Below, piece by piece: positions 52,086 to 62,755 of a stretch of DNA of 64,000 nucleotides (position 1 is the first letter of the stretch; the number at the start of each line of letters is the position of its first letter). The DNA lies in assembly GCF_000004195.4 (NCBI RefSeq), contig NC_030681.2, positions 20,724,482 to 20,788,481 on the forward strand. The letters run 5' to 3'. The DNA comes from Xenopus tropicalis. Taxonomy: Eukaryota; Chordata; Amphibia; Anura; Pipidae. Position numbers and translations under genes: made by a program. The notes beneath the pieces are model-generated. The model saw only the letters and a program-made list of their open reading frames with translations, was not told the origin of the DNA and ran no database searches.

Positions 52086-52428
52086 TAAAGGTGGCCATAC
52101 AAGGGCCGATTGTAGCTGCCGATATCGGTCCCTTGGACCGATTTGGCAGCTTATTTGCCCGTGTAGGGGCAGGAACAAGGGACATGCCCAACCGATATCT
52201 GGCCTGAAATTGGGCAGATATCGATTGGGCAGGTTAAAAGATTAAGTCGGATCAGGGACCGCATCGGCTCGTTGATGTGGTCCCCAAACCGATTGCCGCC
52301 CCAAACGATCAAATTAGCCTACATTTTCCCCGATATCACCCACCCGTAGGTGGGGATATCGTGAAAAGGTCCGCTCGCTTGGCGACCTCGCCAAGCGAGT
52401 GAATCTTCACGTGTATGGGCACCTTTAA
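52086..52428. mobile_element. Foldback MITE, 'aaaggtggccatac' family
   Basis: Ends 'taaaggtggccatacaaggg' and 'cgtgtatgggcacctttaa'. Internal hairpins 'ctcgcttggcgacctcgcca', 'tgccgatatcggtccc', and 'accgcatcggctcgttgatg'. Best copy of the family that also occurs at 16370, 27135, 29963 and 53277. Confidence 0.8.
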
Positions 52429-53084
52429 TGGCCAGATTTCCAGGCAGCACTCATTCAGGCAGGCCATACAACAAACATCATATTTTACATTTTTTGTGCA
52501 GTCTGATTGGTTGCTTTGGTAATTGCTTTCTGACACTGACTCCCTGCTTGGGGAAACCATTGGCCGTTGCTGCAATGGTACAATTTAGCCATCTGTTTAT
52601 GCACAGGAATCTGCCCTTCTGTTCTTACTTTGAGTCACCATATTATAGCATTTGGTAGCTTTGGCATAAGAATCAGCTTGGTTTTAGATTAACGGTGGTC
52701 ACATTTAGTAGCCGCAGGCAGTGATCAAGGTCAGCAGTACTGACAAGTTTTGGTGCGGAACTGGTTGGTTTTGCTGGACAAAACTTGAAAGTCCTTTCCT
52801 TTTTTTCCTTGTCCCATGCCCTTCACTCAGCACAGGGTTTTCTCTGTAAGTCCTGTAGCTATTAATCCTGCCTCTCAAAAATGTCACCATGCTCGTTTTT
52901 CCATCTATAAACATGGGGCCCTCCACTTCCTGTTTCCTCAGGGCTCCATTAAGTCAGAAAAGGCAGGGATGGGGGCAGTGCTTAGTCTGTGACTTGTCCA
53001 AGAGACTAATCACCTATAATGTGAGCTGGCAGTAAGTGCCTGGAACCATGTTTTTTCCCAAGTAAAGATTTGGCATTAAAGCTG

Positions 53085-53215
53085 ACAAACATCACCGGTG
53101 ATGTTGCCCATAGCAACAAATTAGCAATTAGATTTGAACAGTCATCTACAAGCTAGAAAACAAAAGCAAAGATTTGATTGGTTGCTATGGGAAACATCAC
53201 CTATTTGTACTAGAG
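53085..53215. mobile_element. MITE fragment related to 14258-14444
   Basis: 'catcaccggtgatgttgccc' and 'ggttgctatgggaaacatca' face each other around 'aacaaattagcaattagatt'. Confidence 0.55.
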
Positions 53216-53276
53216 GAGAGTGGAAATCTGTTTCTAAAAGTTTACTAAGGCGTGGAAGTATGGCATAAATTAAATT

Positions 53277-53597
53277 AAAGGTGGCCATACACATTGAGAT
53301 CCGCTTGTTTCACAAGGTTGGCAAACTAATAGATCTTTTCCACCTAAAGTGGGCGATATTGGACTAATTTGATGAAGATATAATCGGTCAGCGTGAGGAC
53401 CGCACCAATAAGGCATTGTGGTCCCCAATCCGACCAAAAAAGTCAAACCTGCCTGATAGACACCTGGCTGATTTTTGCCCAGATATCGGTTGAGTAGGGC
53501 CATTGGGGGAGGGGGCCCATACACAGGGAGATAAACTGCCGAATTGATCTAAAGGACTCAAATCAGCAGCTTATATCTGCCTGTGTATGGGCACCTT
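53277..53597. mobile_element. Foldback MITE, 'aaaggtggccatac' family, diverged
   Basis: 'aaaggtggccatacacattg' and 'gcctgtgtatgggcacctta', with 'gaccgcaccaataagg' inside. It is less palindromic than the 52086 copy. Confidence 0.7.
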
Positions 53598-53730
53598 AAT
53601 TCTATGCACATGAAGTCAAACAAGCAATATGCAGCTTGCAGGATTCAGTTGAACTACAGCTCGCAGCATCCTCTGACTGCTGAAGGGAGAGACGAAAGTT
53701 GCGTTGAGAATGTAAAAGGTGAATGATTAA

Positions 53731-54017
53731 GGGCTGTGTCAGACGGGGAGATTAGTCACCGTGCAACAAATCTCCCTTGTCGCGGGCGACTAATCTCCCC
53801 GAAATGCCATCCCACCAGTGAGAATGTAAATCGCCGGTGGCATGGCATACGCAACGCGGTGATTTGCGGAAATCGACAAAGTTACCTTGAGAGGAAACTT
53901 CGGCAATTTCGGCGCCACGTATGCCATCACAACGGCGATTTACATTCTAGCCGGTGGGATGGCATTTGGGGAAGATTAGTCGCCCGGCAACTAATCTCCC
54001 CTCGTCTTTCACAGCCC
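53731..54017. mobile_element. 13722-type palindromic MITE
   Basis: 'gggctgtgtcagacggggag' and 'ctcccctcgtctttcacagccc' ends, with paired 'gccatcccaccagtga' and 'agccggtgggatggc' inside. TAA precedes the left end and TAC follows the right end, so the duplication has decayed. Confidence 0.75.
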
Positions 54018-54639
54018 TACTAGATGCCACTGTAGTTATGTATGTGTTAATCCTTAAAGGAAAACTAACCCAAAAGTAAGTTTTGTACAATGTTCTGTAT
54101 TGTACCCGTGAACATTACCAAGGAAGGGAAATGTTAGGAATTTAGGCCTTAAGTCCGGGGTACAAAAAGTGGCAAAACGTCCAGTATCGATCCTTGTATG
54201 ATGAGTTTGGGGTTTGTAGCAGTTCCGAGCGCTGCCGGTAAGCACTGGCCTATCATAGTGAGAGCAGCTTTGCTTTTGTCATAGCCTTTGTGTGCATCGT
54301 TTATTCAGCATTACCTCGAGCAAGTTTCAAAGTGTCATATTGGAGACCAGTTCCAACAGGTTTCTGGTTTCACAATTTTCCATTTAACAACGTGGGCGAG
54401 GCAGTTTCATTGTGCTTGTACGGCTGAACTACAAACCTTTGGCCAATCAGAGGGTTGTATCGTTTTATTTTTAAAAAAAAACAAAAAACCCCACTTCTGC
54501 CAGCTGCCTATCTAAATACTGTTACACCGTACGGTGCATATGTATTAGCATAGCTTTCTAATAGAAGCACTACTACAGTGATAAAGATAATAAATGATTA
54601 ACCCATTGACGATCACTGATCTTCCTTTTTTTTTGTTTT

Positions 54640-54930
54640 TAAAGGGACAGTATACATTCTTTTATGCTGAACATACTTTTTGCTTATTTTTTTTTTAATT
54701 AAACATATAATTGGTTTCTGTTCTTTCTGGCAGTAAACAAAAATATAAAGCCAGTTTCTCTTCAGCACTTCCTGTCCAGAAGAGCTGGAAAAAAAGAATG
54801 GTGTTTTGCAGAGCTTATCTGCTATGTAACCTGAGCCTTTCTCCTTTTTTTCCAGCTTGAATGGCTGCACCCATGGCAACACAGCAGCTTTGTTTATATA
54901 AACTATAGTAGTCTTTCTGAAGCAAACGTT
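54640..54930. mobile_element. Half copy of the TTAA-type foldback MITE
   Basis: 'aaagggacagtatacattct' on the left; 'ttgaatggctgcacccatgg' and 'caacacagcagctttgttta' match the right arm of 46414-46830. Confidence 0.6.
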
Positions 54931-54965
54931 TACCAGTGCAGTGCAATAGTATATAATATTGTTAT

Positions 54966-55412
54966 TACAGGTATGGGACCTGTTATCCAGAATGCTCGGG
55001 ACCTGGGGTTTTCCTGATAAGAGATCTCTCGGTAACTTGGATCTCCTACCTTAAGTCTATTAAAAAAATTATTTAGACGGTAATTAAACCCAGTAGTATA
55101 GTTTTGGCTCCAATAAGGATTAATTATATCTTAGTTGGGATCAAGTACAGGTACTGTTTTATTATTATAGAGAAAAGGGAATCATTTAACCATTAAATAA
55201 ACCCAAAAGGGCTGTTCTGCCCCCAATAAGGGGTAATTATATCTTAGTTGGGATCAAGTACAAGGTACTGTTTTATTATTACAGAGAAAAAGGAAACCAT
55301 TTTTAAAAAGGTGAATTATTTGATTACAGTTGAGTCTGTGGGAGAGATGGTCTTTCCGTAATTATGAACTTTCTGGATAATGGGTTGCTGGATAAGGGGT
55401 CCAATACCTGCA
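54966..55412. mobile_element. 'tacaggtatgggacc' MITE, little expanded
   Basis: 'tacaggtatgggacctgtta' and 'aaggggtccaatacctgca' ends, with about 1.3 internal units ('actgttttattattatagag' and 'actgttttattattacagag', 113 bp apart). Confidence 0.85.
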
Positions 55413-56357
55413 CTTTGATACACATTAATTTTTTTGGCATTACTTATAAATAAAACATAAAATAATAAAAGATCCCGGCACTGTAGCAATGGCACCGTCG
55501 CCATGTTACCATTATAGCTAAAGGTGGCCATGTTGAACAATCGAGGCAGACAGCTACGTACCATGGATTTCAATTGTTTTGGCATCGGCTAGGTTTCCAG
55601 ATTTCAGTAGTGTTCCCTTGTTCATAGGGCAGTAACTGCACGTGGCCAGTCCACCTTATCATTTAAGTAATGATATCATTAAGTAATGATTGGTTGCTAT
55701 GGGTCACTATATGTGGGCAAATATTTATTACATTAGCCCTTACGCTGGTAAATCAGCGCATTCATCTTATTGTTTCATTTCTCTGTATATGAAACCTTGC
55801 TCCAAGCAACTCCTGTCACCTCACAGCAATGGAAATTTTGCTTTTATTTATCCATTATTTTCACATGTATATTGATTATAGGCGTGCATATACATTTTTG
55901 TTCCTTTTCGTTCAGACAAGCTGAAGTATGTTAGTAGTTCTATATGTAATCTGACACTGGCCCATTTGTACTAATGAAAGGGCTGAAAGACTCACTAGTG
56001 TTGGGTGAGTCCCTTTGTGCAGGGCTGGATTCTTCCCTCGCAAACGTGATTCTGCTCTGTATTCTGCCCTGTGGCGGTTTTTCGTGATGCCGTTTCCCTC
56101 ACTCTCTTGTGCTTACCTTTCCAGATTCAGAGGGCGCCTGGGGGGGCTGCATCGCTAGTGCAGAGAGCACAAATACACTGCACTGCAAAAGGCAAGTTTC
56201 TGGTTTAATAACCAGAATTTCATCTCTTAAAGGGCACCTGTTATCCTTAAATTGTTTCCTTCACTGGAGGTGCGGGTTAATGGAGCTTGCACTCTGGTAT
56301 TTTTTAGTTATGGTGGAATTTGTCCATATGAATCTGATATTTATAAATCATCTAATA
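55413..56357. other. msh2 intron 6, no feature seen
   Basis: No exon matching the start of human exon 7 ('LNLVEAFVED') and no repeat ends. Confidence 0.4.
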
Positions 56358-58050
56358 CAGTGCTGTCTAACTTCTGTGGTACCGAGGGCCAGAATTTTTC
56401 CGAACTACGTGGTGGAGGGCCGATAATGGAAGACAGTTTTGACCACTCCCCTTTTTCAAAACTTGAAACCACACCCATGTTATCACATGACCATACCCAT
56501 ATTAATGGTTGTAGTACAGCAAAAACCTTCCATACTCTGCCTTCCCTACCCTGCCTGTGTGTGCCATACTCTGCCTGCCCTACCCTGCCTGTGTGTGCCA
56601 TACTCTGCCTTCCCTACCCTGCCTGTGTGTGCCATACTCTACGTTCCCTACCCTGCCTGTGTGTGCCATACTCTGCCTTCCCTACCCTGCCTGCGTGTAC
56701 CATACTTTGACTGTGTGTGCCATTCTTGGCTGATTTATGCCATACTTGGCCTGTGTGTGCCATCCTCTGCCTGCCCTACCCGGCCTGTGTGTGCCATCCT
56801 CTGCCTGCCCTACCCTGCCTGTGTGTGCCATCCTCTGCCTGCCCTACCCTGCCTGTGTGTGCCATCCTCTGCCTGCCCTGCCCTGCCTGTGTGTGCCATA
56901 CTCTGCCTGCCCTACCCTGCCTGTGTGTGCCATACTCTGCCTGCCCTACCCTGCCTGTGTGTTCCATACTCTGACTTCCCTACCCTGCCTGTGTGTGCCA
57001 TACTCTGCCTTCCCTACCCTGCCTGTGTGTGCCATACTCTGCCTTCCCTACCCTGCCTGCGTGTGCCATACTTTGACAGTGTGTGCCATTCTTGGCTGGT
57101 TTGTGCCATACTTGGCCTGTGTGTGCCATCCTCTGCCTGCCCTACCCTGCCTGTGTGTGCCATCCTCTGCCTGTGTGTGCCATCCTCTGCCTGCCCTACC
57201 CTGCCTGTGTGTGCCAAACTCTGCCTGCCCTACGCTGCCTGTGTGTGCCATACTCTGCCTGCCCTACCCTGCCTGTGTGTGCCATATTCTGCCTGCCCTA
57301 CCCTGCCTGTGTGTTCCATACTCTGCCTGTCCTATGCTGCCTGTGTGTACCATACTCTGCCTGCCCTTTTACAGCCTGTGTGTATGGCACACACAGGCAG
57401 CATACAGTGACACAATGGTGGCACTGCTCCTACAGAATGCACAAAAACTATTAATTTAAAAACTTTTTAATTGCAGTACCACCTCAGTATATGTTCTTTT
57501 TGTAGTGTGCAGGGATTATTTGTGGGTTTCTACTGCTCCTACAGTCTGTCTGAGGTGTGAACAGTGGAACAATGTGGGTGATTACAGCCTGAGCCTGAGG
57601 TGTGAACACTGCAGGATATGAACAGTGCAGAGATTAAAAGGTGTGAACAACACAGGGGATTACATTTTGTAAACAATACAGAGGTTTTACATCCTGAATC
57701 TGAGGTGTTAACCATGCAGGGGAGCGGGGGGCCTGCCCTACCTTGCTCTACCCTGCCCTGCCCTACCCTGCCTGTGTGTGCCATACTCTGCCTTCCCTAC
57801 CCTGCCTGTGTGTGTCATACTCTACGTTCCCTACCCTGCCTGTGTGTGCCATACTCTGCCTTCCCTACCCTGCCTGTGTGTGCCATACTCTGCCTTCCCT
57901 ACCCTGCCTGTGTGTGCCATACTCTGCCTTCCCTACCCTGCCTGCGTGTACCATTCTTGGCTGATTTGTGCCATACTTGGCCTGTGTGTGCCCTACCCTG
58001 CCTGCCCTACCCTGCCTGTGTGTGCCCTGCCTGTGTGTGCAGTGTTCACG
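56358..58050. repeat. 34-bp tandem array inside a hAT-like element, two blocks
   Basis: The left hAT-like end is 'cagtgctgtctaacttctgt'. From 56536 the unit 'ccatactctgcctgccctac' plus 'cctgcctgtgtgtg' repeats every 34 bp to about 57375, and again at about 57740-58050. A longer period is visible: the stretch with 'gtgccattcttggctg' recurs at 56720, 57085 and, shortened, 57952. The 34-bp period is not a multiple of 3, so all three frames stay open and give Cys/Pro-rich frames of up to 323 residues. These are not genes. Confidence 0.9.
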
Positions 58051-58065
58051 CCTCAGGCTCGCGAG

Positions 58066-58232
58066 TCTTTTTCGGCGATTTGCGCGGAATCGCGCCGCCG
58101 CGTCTGCCATCCCGCCGGCGACTTACATGTGCGCCGGTGGGATGGCAGGGTAGACAACTCGGGGAGATTAGTCGCCCGCGAACAGGGCGTTTTGCCGCGG
58201 GCGACTAATCTCACCATGTGCCAGAGCCCTAA
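58066..58232. mobile_element. Half copy of the 13722-type MITE
   Basis: Starts 'gtctttttcggcgatttgcg' and ends 'catgtgccagagcccta'. It is truncated at the same internal point as the 40276 copy and joined directly to the end of the array region. Confidence 0.75.
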
Positions 58233-61035
58233 AAATGGGAAAGACAGGGAACATGAAAGGTTATGGCGTAATTTCCACAACTGACATTTTCTCTTGTGCT
58301 TGCTAGACCTGAATCAGTTGATTCTGAACGTACGGACGTGTGATTTATTTGTTAACAAAGATAAACCTATCTAATCTTATAACAGCCAAACCGCTCTCAT
58401 GAGAAGACTATATAAAGGTGTTTATTGTTAGATATGAACTGTGTGCACATGATAATTAGCTGCTACCTTAGCCCTTAGTATTCTTACTCCTTAGGATCTA
58501 ATGATATTTCTCGATAACCAGTGCCTTAAAGGAAATGTAAACCCTTCTGCTGAACATACTTTTTGCCTATTTTAATCGCGAACAATCTAATAAGTGGGCA
58601 TTGAAACGACTCCATGTTTGGTTTTATTAGATTACCTGTGCGCTCATAATTCCACTGCATAATGAACTCCTGCTAACAAAACAGTCACAACAAAGGGGCA
58701 CAGGAAAGGTGCAGGGCACTATAAATTTGTCATTAAAAAAGAGAGACATTTCCCAACGTTTTTTGGCCACTAGAGACTGTTGTTAGGGCCACAGTTTTTG
58801 TATAGTTACAACTATTTATTATTGTATTTGGTTAGTTTTGGATATTTCCAGTCAATATCCTTTGCACTGAGTGCCTACCAATAAGTTTTTTTTATGGTGT
58901 GCTCAGTGCCACCTCAGGGGTCCTTGCAGAAAGAACCTGCTCATAAGAGGCTGCTGCTGAGAAATGTCAGAAACTAATGTATCAGTTTAGACAGAGACTA
59001 GGCTTAGTGAGATGTAATTAGCATCCCAAACTGAAAGTTTCTTTTTTCTTTTCTTTTTTTTTTAATACTTTGAGAATGTGCAGTGCAAAGCTTTTAAATG
59101 TAAATGAACAGCGCCACCTAGTTGTATGATCTAGTTTTATTTGCTGGGCTATTAAAGTTTACATGTATGCTGCGGGTGTTTAGCACTTAGAATTAAAGTA
59201 GAACTAAAGTCTAAAATAGACTTTGGCTAGAAATGCTATATTTGTTATACTCGCCGTACTCTAGCAGGACATCCGGATTCATAAGCCCGATACAAGTTAT
59301 AAATCCAGGCTTCCCACTGGAGATCACCATTGTGGATGAATGATGCTCAGTGTGCTATGGACTGCTGTTGAGAAGGTACGCTTAGGGATCATTGGAAATC
59401 TCTGCATTAGCTTGCAATGGCCCCAATGAGTGAAATTTCTCTACTCTCTATTGAATTTTAGGGATTTTTGGAATTTTTTAAAGGGAGAAGTCTTACTTCT
59501 TCTTCCATTGACTGGAGTAACTATAGTGACAGAACACCTCAGTCACTTAGGGACCATTCCGTCTTCCCTTTAGTGCTTGTGGTGTGGGTGTTGAAGGGGT
59601 CGACAAAATGTCGACCTGCACCCGTACCGACCCGTGGCTTTGTGTCTATTTTATAGACCCGAACCCGCCCGGCCTATGACATCACTAAGGGGTGAGGCAG
59701 GGCAGGCACATGCCTATAGACTCCACCAGACCCAGAAGTGAGGCTCAGTTAGGACGCAGGTGGGGATGGAGGCAGAAGGGCTTGACCCACACCCACCCGT
59801 GACCTGCTTTTGATGTTGTGTTGTTGACCTGCACATCAGTGGGGGGGGGAGGTGATGTTGATGTTGAAGGGGTGGAGAGTGGTGTTGGTGGATGACTGGG
59901 GGGCCCCCATGTCTGTAGATGGCAGTTAGCTCCTGATCTCCATAGTTATGTCCCTACCCCCATTCTCTTTCCTCTCTTTACCATCTCTCTGCTCCCCTCA
60001 CCTTTACCCCTTCCCTGTCTCCATTCCCATTCACTTTCATTTCCTTGACTGTCTCTTAACCCATCTGCTTCATCTCTCCTCCCCTTCATTATTCCTACAT
60101 ATCTAGCATACCTGTGTATCTACTTCCCATGCATGTCTCTTTAGGTTATAAACAGTGTGTTCTTATGTATATATGGATATTACGTACACATGTATACACG
60201 CATACACATACATGTGTTGTGGGGGCAGTAGTGAGTAAACACTCAAGACATTGCTTATTCCATTTAGGTTCATTGTGATTGGCTACTGTAGCCTCAGTTG
60301 GCCAGTCTATAATAAGGCAAGGGACTGGTAGCTAGATTCACAAGCCTGTGTATCCGCTTCCATAGAATATCATACGTGTTTGGGCTACACTGCTAAGTTG
60401 GTTAAATGCCAGAAGCGAGTCTTCCTTCCAACCCCTGGCTAAATAGCAAGTAATACATGTTATAAAAGCGATTTACCTGTTGATTTTTTGAAGCCTGAAA
60501 CCTTCTGCTCTGCTATAACTGGTTCTTCCAATGGGGGACTGTCCCCTTTAGGGCAATTCTCAGAAATATCAGAGGAAACTAAATAAGCTGGAATGATGGG
60601 GAGGTTTCAGTTTACTGCCCCAAGCTGTGAAACCAACTATAGTAGGAAAAGAAATTAAATGACCGATATGCCCCAAATCTATCACTAGTCATTGTATGTG
60701 TCCTATTTTGAATCCCACAAATCATTTGATTCCCCTCACTGTTACAAGAGATTTTGGAAATTGGTGTTCTACAATCATTGTTTCCAAGGGGGCCTAATGG
60801 GATTTTCAGACCTGTCCCATTGACTCTGGCTGATTTATTTACAGATGCTGATTGGGAAGTCTGTTGGGAGGGCTCCATACGCAGACCCCTGTATGGCTAA
60901 CTTTAGAGGGCCCAGCCCCCCTCACTGTGACCGTTTAGTGTCTTTATTGTTTATTTCCCAAAGATGATGAGTCCCATCTGGAATTAATATTTGCCAGGCT
61001 ATGGCTTGTATCACCGTGGGGACACATTGCACCTG
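58233..61035. other. msh2 intron 6, fragments only
   Basis: About 58528-58580 starts a TTAA-type MITE ('ttaaaggaaatgtaaaccct') without a visible partner. 59595-59690 holds 'gtcgacaaaatgtcgac' and 'gacccgaacccgccc', a fragment of another repetitive family. No exon is seen. Confidence 0.45.
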
Positions 61036-61038
61036 TTA

Positions 61039-61366
61039 GGCTGATGCCATACGTGGCGTAGGGCTGATATTTTCGGCAAGCGGAAAAACGCTTGGCGAAA
61101 ATTCAGCCCTACGCCTGCTACTTGTGCCTGCACCCGAATGAATGGGATACGCTTGGGTGCAGGCACATGTAGCCGATATACGCATGAAAACACAAGACTT
61201 TGCATTCTCTCGCGTTTTCATGCGTATATCTGCTACATGTGCCTGCACCCGAACGTATCTCATTCATTCGGGTGCAGGCACAAGTAGCAGGCGTAGGGCT
61301 GAATTTTCGCCAAGCGTTTTTCCGCTTGCCGAAAATATCAGCCCAACACCACGTCTGGCATCAGCC
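61039..61366. mobile_element. Near-perfect 328-bp palindromic MITE, PIF/Harbinger-like
   Basis: Ends 'ggctgatgccatacgtggcg' and 'caccacgtctggcatcagcc' are flanked by TTA (61036-61038, 61367-61369). The arms pair almost throughout: 'agggctgatattttcggcaa', 'cgcctgctacttgtgcctgc', 'gatatacgcatgaaaacaca' each have inverted partners. The centre is around 61202. Confidence 0.92.
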
Positions 61367-61369
61367 TTA

Positions 61370-61920
61370 CCGTATTATTCAGCCGCGTCTTTTTGTTCCC
61401 TTACTGTGTGCTGGCTCCGTGTATAATATGAACTGTCTGATTGTCGGGGGGAACATGTGAACATTTGGAAAGTGAAAGGTAGAGTTGGAACATTGTTTAT
61501 AGCTGCGTGGGTTGTTGTAGAGCTGGCCCTTCTCTTTAGTCTTCACATCAGCCAAGAGTCAATATCCAGAATGAGTTGGGGGGACTTATATAATATTAGA
61601 ACTGAAACACCCATTACCCCCAACTGCTAATTAAAGGAACACTGTCACTTTTATAGTATTTACTGGTTTTTATTCATTCTATTAGTGACCTTTATTGAGA
61701 TTTTTAATCAAACCCAAATGTGTTTACTATTTAGTAAGAGATAAACACTCCCTACTACTCTGTGCTTCTTGTTATTAAGCTGAATGCTCAAATATTTTTG
61801 GGTGGAAATGACTTGGCTTTACTGGTTACTGGCCTGAAAATAACATGATGGATTTTGCTTGTGAATTCTTCTGTAAGTTGATTTTAGATTTTTCATTGAC
61901 TCCGTTCTGCTTGGTTTCAG
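61370..61920. other. msh2 intron 6, no feature seen
   Basis: About 61632 begins another TTAA-type MITE fragment ('taaaggaacactgtcac'). Nothing else. Confidence 0.4.
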
Positions 61921-61965
61921 CCCATGATTAAGTGTCTTTAGGGCACGAAACGCATAGGACAGATG
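61921..61965 (+). ncRNA. Degenerate hammerhead-like motif
   Basis: 'catgattaa' in place of CTGATGA, then a GTGTC/GGCAC stem with loop 'tttag', then GAAAC (61947-61951) and 'gcatagg'. The stem and GAAAC are intact but the CTGATGA core is not, so activity is unlikely. Read as a third, decayed copy of the 28447-28986 type of unit. Confidence 0.3.
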
Positions 61966-62084
61966 GAGATGCTGACTATTTTAATGTAGCTTTGAGTAAA
62001 TTACTTTTGTGGGTCCTTGTGGAGTAATTTCAGTCCATTATTTTTACTAATTATAGTTTGCTACTCTATATAACCCCTTTGTGG

Positions 62085-62190
62085 CCTAATTTGCATATGC
62101 AGATTTGGGTTTGGTATTCGGCCGAATCTTCCATGAAGGATTTGGGGTTCAACCGAATCCCAAAATCGTGGATTCAGTTCATCCCTAATA
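62085..62190. mobile_element. Fragment of a 'ttcggccgaatc' repeat family
   Basis: 'tttgcatatgcagatttggg', 'tattcggccgaatcttcc' and 'gattcagttcatcccta' are phrases of a widespread frog repeat as I remember it. The ends are incomplete. Confidence 0.5.
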
Positions 62191-62755
62191 TCGAGAGAGG
62201 CATAACCATATTTAGCTCACTGGTAGGGACATGCATGAAAGTCAGCTAACCATGTGGAAACTAATGTTCCCATTTGTTCCATATTGAAACATAAATCCTG
62301 CAACATGATAGGAGCTGTTACATAAAGTGGAATTAACACAGACATGTCGTGCTGGCTTACTTCACATAATAATCCTACTTTTTCAAGAATTATACAATCA
62401 AGCCCACAAGGTGGCCCTGTTGGATCAGATTAGTTTTTTCTGTAGAGCTGTAACTTACAACGCTAATGGGAAAGGGCACACTGGCCAATTCCAGGCATTA
62501 TGTTGCCCGTGATAGGTGCCAAAATTCACTGGCTTCCCATTTATTTCAGTGGCAACTGTATAAGAGCACAATTGCACTCTTGGGTCAGGAAATGGTGATA
62601 TATCTGAGTGACTGACACCGAATGCTCAAGTGCAGGTAATTCCTATTAGAATGAATGTCAAGCAAACCTGATCGTTTTGTAGATTTGTACTTACCAAAAG
62701 AAATCAGTGTCAAAACTCTTAAATAACCTCAAGTTGGGTATCACTGATAAGTTTT

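Noticed and set aside
56439..57410. 323-residue Cys/Pro-rich open frame, with 240-, 196- and 168-residue relatives
   Set aside because: They are translations of the 34-bp array. All three forward frames are open because the unit length is not a multiple of 3, and no splice, start or poly(A) context supports a gene.
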